A DNA stretch of 16,349 nt. Source: Clostridia bacterium. GTDB taxonomy: Bacteria; Bacillota_A; Clostridia; Christensenellales; Aristaeellaceae. Position 1 is the first letter of the stretch; each line of letters begins with the position of its first letter. The notes below the pieces were generated by a model. That model searched no databases. It had not been told where the DNA came from and saw only the letters and a program-made list of their open reading frames with translations. Made by a program: the position numbers and the translations under genes. The stretch is from assembly GCA_017399225.1 (NCBI GenBank), contig JAFQEB010000145.1:1-16349 (forward strand). Reading direction: 5' to 3'. This document shows, piece by piece, positions 8,385 through 13,664 of the stretch.

Positions 8385-8396
8385 AATTCGGAATTT
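8385..8396. repeat. Short heptamer repeat (AATTCGG AATTT)
   Basis: One and a half units of the AATTCGG heptamer. The TAA stop of the GNAT gene (8395-8397) overlaps its edge. It matches the longer array at 11032-11066. Confidence 0.55.
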
Positions 8397-8835
8397 AGAG
8401 TGTGAGCTTCAGCTCGTATTCTCCATACTCGAATTTGCCCGTGGGTTCAAAGCCCAGCTTCTTGTAGACGTGCTCGGCGACTTTGTTGTCCGGCGCGTAG
8501 TCGATCAGCAGGAAGGCATACTTGCCGCTCTCGCGGGCCAGGTCGATGATTTTGCCGATGGCTGCGGTGCCGTAGCCCTTGAAGCGGTGCTCGTCGGGGA
8601 ACATGATGCGCCAGATGATGAGGCACTTCTCTTCGAGGTCTTCGTCCAGCATCATGAAGCCGACGGGCTGATCGTCATTGTAGATGGCGAAGGGGTAGAC
8701 GTCGCCGTTATCCCGGTACAGCCAGGCCTGCGCCAGGGAGTAGGCGTTGCTGGCCACAAAATGCTCGTCGTCCGGGCGCTTCATACGGATGATGGCGTCG
8801 AAGTTTTCCTCGGTGATGGCGCGGAAGTTGATCAT
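8395..8835 (-). CDS. GNAT-family acetyltransferase, BltD/spermidine-acetyltransferase-like
   Basis: Single-domain GNAT protein of 146 residues. The acetyl-CoA loop is HRFKGYGTAAI (83-93), preceded by the strand LIIWRIMFP, and the second motif is DNKVAEHVYKKLGF (116-129). The layout, with VGFMMLDED in the middle and a C-terminal tail after KLGFEPTG, resembles Bacillus BltD-type polyamine acetyltransferases, but the substrate is only a suggestion. The start is well defined: AAAGGAGG lies six bases before the ATG. An EamA permease gene follows 43 bp downstream; pairing an acetyltransferase with an exporter would fit detoxification of a small amine, as in the bltD-blt pair, though that transporter belongs to another family. 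Confidence 0.9.
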   Translation of the reverse strand: MINFRAITEENFDAIIRMKRPDDEHFVASNAYSLAQAWLYRDNGDVYPFAIYNDDQPVGFMMLDEDLEEKCLIIWRIMFPDEHRFKGYGTAAIGKIIDLARESGKYAFLLIDYAPDNKVAEHVYKKLGFEPTGKFEYGEYELKLTL

Positions 8836-8885
8836 GGGCGTCCTCCTTTTGACCAGCCAAAAGGCACTTGGTCGGCGGCTGCTCC

Positions 8886-8959
8886 TTTGCGGGTTGTACA
8901 GGGAGGGGTGACGGGGGCCTTGCGGGTTGTGCAGGGAGGGGTGACGGGTTCCTTTGCGG
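8886..8959. repeat. 33-bp tandem repeat, two copies plus remnant
   Basis: A unit beginning TTTGCGGGTTGTACAGGGAG (8886-8915) recurs almost unchanged at 8919-8948 (period 33), and its first bases appear again at 8952-8959. It lies in the 321-bp gap between mnmG and the GNAT gene, which has no credible coding sequence. Confidence 0.75.
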
Positions 8960-8976
8960 CTGCGTGAGCTGTTTCT

Positions 8977-9139
8977 ACGAATCCTGCGGATTCGTGAAAG
9001 GCGCGGGGGGTAAGGGCTCTCCCTCCGGGAGAGCTGTCAGTGTTAGCTGACTGAGAGGGTGCGCTGCGGCGCGGGGGTCTCCGACGGGGAAGGGGCCTCC
9101 GCGGCCCCTTCCATCCCCCGCAAGGGCCTTAGGCCCTTG
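8977..9139. repeat. Cluster of palindromes, including inverted repeat block B, locus 2
   Basis: Five hairpin-forming palindromes lie in about 160 bp: ACGAATCC/GGATTCGT (8977-8995), GCTCTCCC/GGGAGAGC (9016-9034), GTCAG/CTGAC (9036-9051), GGAAGGGGCC/GGCCCCTTCC (9088-9112) and CAAGGGCC/GGCCCTTG (9121-9139). The stretch 9014-9060 is block B of the composite repeat in reverse orientation (compare 16186-16228). The last hairpin is 17 bp past the mnmG stop and could end the mnmG transcript, but no T-run follows it on the minus strand. Confidence 0.75.
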
Positions 9140-9156
9140 ACCCGTTTTTCTCCTCC

Positions 9157-11010
9157 TTAGTTTCTTGTCTTTTCAAGGTAGATCATCAGGACGGCTACGT
9201 CCGCCGGGGAGACGCCCGGAATGCGGCTCGCCGCCGCCAGGCTGCGCGGACGCTGCTTCTCCAGCTTCTGCCGCGCCTCGATCCGCAGGCCCGTGACCTC
9301 CGCATATGCCAATTCCTCCGGCAGCAGCGTCTCCTCCAGCGCCCTCGCGCGGCGGATCATCGCATCCTGCCTGTCCAGATACCCGGCGTACTTCACCGCG
9401 ATCTCCGCCTGCTCCTTCGCCTGCGGATCGTCGATATCCAGCTCCGGGCTCATCTCGCACAGGTCGCTCAGCCGGATCTCCGGGCGGCGCAGCAGCTCCT
9501 CGGCAGACACGCCGGCTGCGGCCTCCGGCTGCCCATGAGCCGTCAGCCAGGCGTTGAAGTCCGCGCCGGGAGTGTAGCGGGTGGCCTTCAAAGTGCCCAG
9601 CAGCTGCTCCGTCTCGCGGATCTTCCGCTCGGTGCGCTCCATGCGCTCGTCGGTGGCAAGGCCCAGGTCGTGGCTGATCTTCGTCAGCCGCAGATCAGCA
9701 TTATCCTGCCGCAGCTTCAGGCGATGCTCGGCGCGGCTGGTCATCATGCGGTAGGGTTCGTCCGTGCCCTTGGTAGTCAGGTCGTCGGTCAGTACGCCGA
9801 TGTAGGCCATGTCGCGGGTGAGTACGAGAGCCTCCTTGCCCTGGATGCCCAGCGCGGCGTTCATGCCCGCCAGCAGGCCCTGACAGGCGGCCTCCTCGTA
9901 GCCGCTGGTGCCGTTGATCTGCCCGGCGAAGAAGAGGCCCTTCACATGCAGGCTCTCCAGGCTGGGCTTCAATTGGCGGCTGTCGATGCAATCGTACTCG
10001 ATGGCGTAGGCCAGGCGGGTCAGCTCCGCGCGGCGCAGGCCGGGAACGCTGCGGTACATCTGCCACTGCACGTCCTCCGGGAGGCTCGTGGACATGCCCT
10101 GCACATACCATTCGTGGCTCTTCGCGCCCTCCGGCTCCAGGAACACCTGATGGCGGTCCTTGTCGGCGAACTTGACGATCTTGTCCTCGATGGAGGGGCA
10201 GTAGCGCGGGCCCACGCCGTGGATCTTGCCGGAATACAGCGGCGCACGGTGCAGGTTCGCGCGGATGATATCGTGGGTCTCCTGGGTCGTCCAGGTCAGG
10301 TAGCACTGGTGGGTGTTGACCATTTCCTTCTCCGTGAGGAAGGAGAAGGGCACGACGGGCTCGTCACCGGGCTGGGGCGTCATCTCATCGAAGTCGATGG
10401 AGCGCACGTCGATGCGGGCAGGCGTACCCGTTTTGAAGCGTCGCAGCGGGAAGCCGATGCTTTCCAGGCTCGCAGAGAGCAGCGGCGCGCTCATCAGGCC
10501 CTGGGGGCCGCCGGGGGTGATGCTCTCGCCGATGATGATGTCGCTGCGCAGATACACGCCGCTGGCGACGATGGCTGCCCGGCAGGGGATGCGCTGACCG
10601 CTGGCGGTATGCACCGCGACAACGCGCCCATCCTCCACGTCGATAGCGGAGACCTCGCCCTGGCGGACGGTCAGCCGCTCCTGCGTGAAGAGCGCTGTGC
10701 GCATGCGATTTTGATATTCCTGCTTGTCCGCCTGGGCGCGCAGGGCATGCACCGCCGGGCCCTTCGAGGTGTTGAGCATGCGGCTCTGCAGGAAGGTATC
10801 GTCGATGGCCAGGCCCATTTCGCCGCCCAGCGCGTCCAGCTCGCGGACGAGGTGCCCCTTGGCGCTGCCGCCGATGACCGGGTTGCAGGCCATGAGGGCA
10901 ATGCCGTCCATATTCAGGGTGAGAAGCAATGTATCAATGCCCATGCGGGCTGCGGCAAGGGCGGCTTCGCAGCCTGCGTGGCCGCCGCCGATGACAATGA
11001 GATCGGGCAC
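9157..11010 (-). CDS. mnmG: tRNA uridine-5-carboxymethylaminomethyl modification enzyme MnmG (GidA)
   Basis: FAD-dependent partner of MnmE that adds a (carboxymethyl)aminomethyl group to U34 of certain tRNAs, improving decoding of purine-ending codons. The protein has 617 residues, close to the normal 620-630. Seen: the FAD-binding GGGHAGCE (8-15), CNPVIGGSAKGHLVRELDAL with C42, the second conserved cysteine in GPRYCPSIEDK (near residue 277), GQINGTSGYEEAA, and MTSRAEHRLKLRQDNADLRL, followed by the helical MnmE-interacting C-terminus ending in IPGVSPADVAVLMIYL. The reading frame continues 52 codons upstream, but GTG at 11010 has GGAGG six bases before it and gives the family's standard start. 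mnmE is not beside it here; the preceding gene is a Big2 protein and a repeat-filled gap follows. Confidence 0.97.
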   Translation of the reverse strand: MPDLIVIGGGHAGCEAALAAARMGIDTLLLTLNMDGIALMACNPVIGGSAKGHLVRELDALGGEMGLAIDDTFLQSRMLNTSKGPAVHALRAQADKQEYQNRMRTALFTQERLTVRQGEVSAIDVEDGRVVAVHTASGQRIPCRAAIVASGVYLRSDIIIGESITPGGPQGLMSAPLLSASLESIGFPLRRFKTGTPARIDVRSIDFDEMTPQPGDEPVVPFSFLTEKEMVNTHQCYLTWTTQETHDIIRANLHRAPLYSGKIHGVGPRYCPSIEDKIVKFADKDRHQVFLEPEGAKSHEWYVQGMSTSLPEDVQWQMYRSVPGLRRAELTRLAYAIEYDCIDSRQLKPSLESLHVKGLFFAGQINGTSGYEEAACQGLLAGMNAALGIQGKEALVLTRDMAYIGVLTDDLTTKGTDEPYRMMTSRAEHRLKLRQDNADLRLTKISHDLGLATDERMERTERKIRETEQLLGTLKATRYTPGADFNAWLTAHGQPEAAAGVSAEELLRRPEIRLSDLCEMSPELDIDDPQAKEQAEIAVKYAGYLDRQDAMIRRARALEETLLPEELAYAEVTGLRIEARQKLEKQRPRSLAAASRIPGVSPADVAVLMIYLEKTRN

Positions 11011-11016
11011 GGTATC

Positions 11017-11021
11017 CCTCC
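11017..11021 (-). promoter_or_regulatory. Ribosome binding site fixing the mnmG GTG start
   Basis: GGAGG, six bases, then GTG at 11010. It places the start at the conserved N-terminus (MPDLIVIGGG) and excludes the in-frame codons further upstream, which cross the heptamer repeat and the promoter. Confidence 0.85.
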
Positions 11022-11031
11022 TGCGTCGGGA

Positions 11032-11066
11032 AATTCGGAATGCTGAATTCGGAATTCGGAATTTGG
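11032..11066. repeat. Heptanucleotide tandem repeat (AATTCGG, five imperfect units)
   Basis: Units in register every 7 bases: AATTCGG, AATGCTG, AATTCGG, AATTCGG, AATTTGG. It lies in the mnmG 5' leader, between the candidate promoter and the ribosome binding site. Confidence 0.8.
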
Positions 11067-11098
11067 TTGGCGGGGCCCATAGGGATCCCTGACTGTAT

Positions 11099-11127
11099 AT
11101 TGTAGCACACATCGCCATGAATGAAAA
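11099..11127 (-). promoter_or_regulatory. Candidate sigma-A promoter of mnmG
   Basis: On the minus strand, TTTTCA (11127-11122) and TACAAT (11104-11099) have a 17-base spacer, and TGC before the -10 element gives an extended -10. The -35 element coincides with the T-rich tail of the terminator of the upstream Big2 gene. The leader to the GTG would be about 80 bases. Confidence 0.6.
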
Positions 11128-11162
11128 GAAAAATCGCACGGCCCCCCGAAGGAAGCCGTGCG
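11124..11162 (-). terminator. Intrinsic terminator of the Big2 protein gene
   Basis: On the minus strand, stem CGCACGGC (11162-11155) and GCCGTGCG (11142-11135) form a perfect 8-bp arm with a 12-base loop, directly followed by ATTTTTCTTTT (11134-11124). It lies 50 bp past the stop codon at 11213. Confidence 0.85.
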
Positions 11163-11189
11163 GCATGTGGAACCCGGAAGCACAAACTC

Positions 11190-11217
11190 AATTCCTAATT
11201 CCTAATTCCGAATTACC
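11190..11217. repeat. Heptanucleotide tandem repeat (AATTCCT) reaching into a stop codon
   Basis: Units every 7 bases: AATTCCT, AATTCCT, AATTCCG, AATTACC, then AATTG. The TAA stop of the Big2 gene (11213-11215) and part of its last codon lie within the array, between the coding sequence and the terminator. Confidence 0.75.
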
Positions 11218-13267
11218 AATTGTACCCGTCCAGCACCGTGACCTCCCACTCGCGGGAAACGCGGTTCTCCTCGCGGATGTAGCGGCTGGTGCCGTCCTCG
11301 GTCTCGTAGCCGGTGATGGTCATGACCACCTTGCCGATGCCCCAGGGGCGGTTGAACTCGCTGCCGAAGGAGTAGGTGCCCTTGCCCAGGGATTCGCCGG
11401 GATAGATGGTGTGCTTGTTGCTGCCCTCGAACTTGTTGGAGTAGTTACGGCTGTTGCAGCTCAGCGGATTGCCCCAGGCGTCAAAGCACTCGATCTCGTA
11501 ATAGAAGCGGGTGATGACCAGGTTGGACTGGTTGTAGGTGACGATGCGGATGGTATCGCTGTTCTCCACATAGAGGTTGGTGATGACCAGCGCCTCATCC
11601 AAGTTGCCCACGGAGACGTCGAAGGTGGTGACGAACTTACCGTCCTCCGTCACGCCGATGATGGTGGTATTGCCCCAGGCCTTGCCGGTAACGGTGGCCT
11701 TGGCGCCGGTGCCGGATACCGTAGCGATGCCGGGGTCCTGGCTGTACCAGGTCATGTTGGTGATGGAGGCGTCGGAGGGCAGGAACTGGGCGGTGTTGGT
11801 CACCTTCTTGCCCACGCCCACGCTGACCTCGTCGTACTTCATCTCCACGCCCTCCACGGGCTGGGTGACCTGCACCTTGATGGTGGCCTTCTTGCCGGAG
11901 CCGTCATTGGCGGTGGCATACACATACGCCTCGCCGCGCTTGAGGCCCACGATGGTGCCATCCTGATGCACCTCCAGCACGCTCTCCTTGTTGGTGGAGA
12001 GGGTCACGGAGGTATCCGTGGCGGTATCGGGGCCGACCTCCCAGCTCAGGGTGATGCTCTGACCCACGGCCACATAGGGATTCTTCTCGATGAAGGCAAT
12101 CTTCGTCACCGGCTGGTATACGCTGATCACCGTCTGGGCGTACACATGGGGATGGGTCTTGCTCTCGCAGGTGATGATGGCCGTGCCGGGGCTGACGGCG
12201 GTCACGCGGCCGGAGGCATTGACCTTCGCCACGGTCTCGTCGGAGGAATACCAGCTGACGGCCTTGTCGTTGGTCGTGCTGGGCAGGACGTTGGCCTTCA
12301 GGGTGATATAGTTGCCGACCTTGAGGCTATAGCTCTCCTGGTTCAGGGTGATCTCCTCAGGCTGCTGCTTGACCGTCACGGTGAAGGTACCGTACTGGCC
12401 GGAGCCATCGGCAGCCCTGGCGGTGATCTTCGCCTCGCCCTTGGAAACGCCGGTCACCACGCCGTACTCATCCACGGAGGCGTTGTCGGGGCGGTCGCTG
12501 GACCACACCACGCCCTGAATGGTGGCGTCGGACGGGGTAACGGAGGCCTCAAGCATCACGCTCTCGCCGATGAACATGGACTTCTCATCGCCCGTGACCT
12601 TCACCTTCGTCACCGGCTCCACCACCAGCGCGCGGTAGGCCGCGTAGACCTCGGGGTTCTGCACGCTCTGCACGGTAACGAGGCATTCGCCCGCCGCACG
12701 GCCCGTCAGGGAGGTGCCGCTCACCCGCACGATATCCGCATCAGAGGTGGTCAGCTGCCACTTGCGGTTGGTCGCGTCGGTGGGATAGAGGGTCGCATTG
12801 ACGGTCTGGCTCTTGCCGCGGCGCAGCACCAGCACGGGCAGCTCGCCGTAAGCGTCATCCATGCTCACCACGCCCGCCAGCAGCGGATCGTACATGCCGT
12901 AAACAGGCAGCTTTTCCTCGTTCACCCGCACCTCCGTGACCGCACGGGCACAGGTGACGGTCAGCTTGGCCGTCCAGGTGCGCTTGGCGCCCTTGAGGGT
13001 GGCGGTGATGGTGGCAGAGCCCTTGCCCACGCCGTACACCACGCCGTCCGGATCGACGGTGACGCACTTCTGGTTGGAGGACTTGAAGGACAGCTCGCCG
13101 TCATCGGCGCAGTCGCCCTCCCGGATCAGCTCCAGCTGCAGGGTCTCGCCCTCAAAGACGGTGCTGGCGTTTTTGTCGAAATAGAACTTGTTCTCCGCAA
13201 GGGCCGTGCCGGTCATGCACACCAGCAGGAGCAGCGCGGTCAGGAGCAGTGTCGCAAGTCGCTTCAT
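11213..13267 (-). CDS. Secreted multi-domain Big2 (bacterial Ig-like group 2) protein
   Basis: Exported protein of 684 residues, probably structural or adhesive. The signal peptide is clear: MKR, a Leu-rich core and a likely cleavage after TALA (about residue 24). Six Big2-type beta modules follow, at about 26-106, 111-216, 218-300, 303-385, 387-469 and 470-555. They show the recurring pattern of a Lys/Val start, LxAxVxPSDAT, WxSSD, VxxxGxVTGVSKGEAxITA. The second module carries an extra stretch around 121-148. The last 130 residues (556-684), rich in aromatics and asparagine, are not a Big2 repeat, and I do not recognise them. There is no LPXTG motif, SLH domain or C-terminal membrane helix, so the protein is either released or held by non-covalent contacts. 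It has its own promoter and terminator. GGAGG is eight bases before the ATG. Function beyond surface or secreted Ig-like protein is not assigned. Confidence 0.92.
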   Translation of the reverse strand: MKRLATLLLTALLLLVCMTGTALAENKFYFDKNASTVFEGETLQLELIREGDCADDGELSFKSSNQKCVTVDPDGVVYGVGKGSATITATLKGAKRTWTAKLTVTCARAVTEVRVNEEKLPVYGMYDPLLAGVVSMDDAYGELPVLVLRRGKSQTVNATLYPTDATNRKWQLTTSDADIVRVSGTSLTGRAAGECLVTVQSVQNPEVYAAYRALVVEPVTKVKVTGDEKSMFIGESVMLEASVTPSDATIQGVVWSSDRPDNASVDEYGVVTGVSKGEAKITARAADGSGQYGTFTVTVKQQPEEITLNQESYSLKVGNYITLKANVLPSTTNDKAVSWYSSDETVAKVNASGRVTAVSPGTAIITCESKTHPHVYAQTVISVYQPVTKIAFIEKNPYVAVGQSITLSWEVGPDTATDTSVTLSTNKESVLEVHQDGTIVGLKRGEAYVYATANDGSGKKATIKVQVTQPVEGVEMKYDEVSVGVGKKVTNTAQFLPSDASITNMTWYSQDPGIATVSGTGAKATVTGKAWGNTTIIGVTEDGKFVTTFDVSVGNLDEALVITNLYVENSDTIRIVTYNQSNLVITRFYYEIECFDAWGNPLSCNSRNYSNKFEGSNKHTIYPGESLGKGTYSFGSEFNRPWGIGKVVMTITGYETEDGTSRYIREENRVSREWEVTVLDGYNW

Positions 13268-13344
13268 GGCTCATACCTCCATTGGTCGGGTGCTTTCATC
13301 TATAAAGACGATTCAGTGTTGCCTTTTCTTCCCTGTTCCTGTTC

Positions 13345-13373
13345 AGTATACCTGATTTTCCGCGAATTGTAAA
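13345..13373 (-). promoter_or_regulatory. Sigma-A promoter of the Big2 protein gene
   Basis: On the minus strand, TTTACA (13373-13368, 5/6) and TATACT (13350-13345, 5/6) are separated by exactly 17 bases. The expected start lies near 13338, giving a leader of about 70 bases before the ATG at 13267. Confidence 0.8.
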
Positions 13374-13463
13374 CGCCGGAAGCGCGGAAAGACAAAAAAC
13401 ACGACGATGCAGCGGTTTGCAGGGCCTTGCGCAGCGGCATGGCTGCTCTCTCATACGGCAGGA

Positions 13464-13603
13464 AGACCTCATCCGTCACCGCCTCACGGCGGCGACACCT
13501 TCCCCAAAGGGGAAGGCAGAGTTGGTGTGGACGGCGGTTCAGTAGATAGCCTTCCCCCATGGGGAAGGTGGATTCGGACGCAGTCCGAAGACGGATGAGG
13601 TCT
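13464..13603. repeat. MITE-like element with 14-bp terminal inverted repeats
   Basis: AGACCTCATCCGTC (13464-13477) is exactly complementary to GACGGATGAGGTCT (13590-13603). Inside are two near-identical palindromes, CCTTCCCC-AAA-GGGGAAGG (13498-13516) and CCTTCCCC-CAT-GGGGAAGG (13550-13568), and TTCGGAC-GCA-GTCCGAA (13573-13589). About 140 bp long and non-coding, it takes up much of the 397-bp gap between the deacetylase gene and the Big2 gene. Its left half resembles block A of the composite repeats. No target-site duplication is evident. Confidence 0.75.
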
Positions 13604-13611
13604 CCCGACGC

Positions 13612-13641
13612 AAAACGGCCCCCGGCAAACCGCCGGGAGCC
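13612..13641 (-). terminator. Probable intrinsic terminator of the PIG-L/NAGPA gene
   Basis: On the minus strand, GGCTCCCGGC, loop GGTTT, GCCGGGGGCC (one G-T wobble in ten pairs), then GTTTT. It is 24 bp past the TAA at 13665. The T-run is short, so efficiency is uncertain. Confidence 0.65.
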
Positions 13642-13664
13642 GCTGCAAATCGCTGAATCCGTAT

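Noticed and set aside
7425..8405. Open frame of 326 codons on the plus strand opposite the DMT permease
   Set aside because: Register-matched shadow; the His/Gln/Arg-rich product has no fold signature.
9121..9150. Plus-strand intrinsic terminator (CAAGGGCC hairpin then GTTTTT)
   Set aside because: No plus-strand gene leads into it, and five bases separate stem and T-run; it is better treated as one of the repeat palindromes.
9535..11046. Open frame of 503 codons on the plus strand opposite mnmG
   Set aside because: Register-matched shadow of a fully recognisable mnmG.
13241..13267. Lipoprotein signal at the start of the Big2 protein
   Set aside because: LLLLVC has Val directly before Cys, outside the usual lipobox, while TALA followed by E fits an ordinary signal peptidase I site.
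11117..13372. Open frame of 751 codons on the plus strand opposite the Big2 gene
   Set aside because: Same codon register as the real gene; the Ala/Gly/Val/His-rich translation is typical of a shadow, and the Big2 frame has signal peptide, promoter and terminator.
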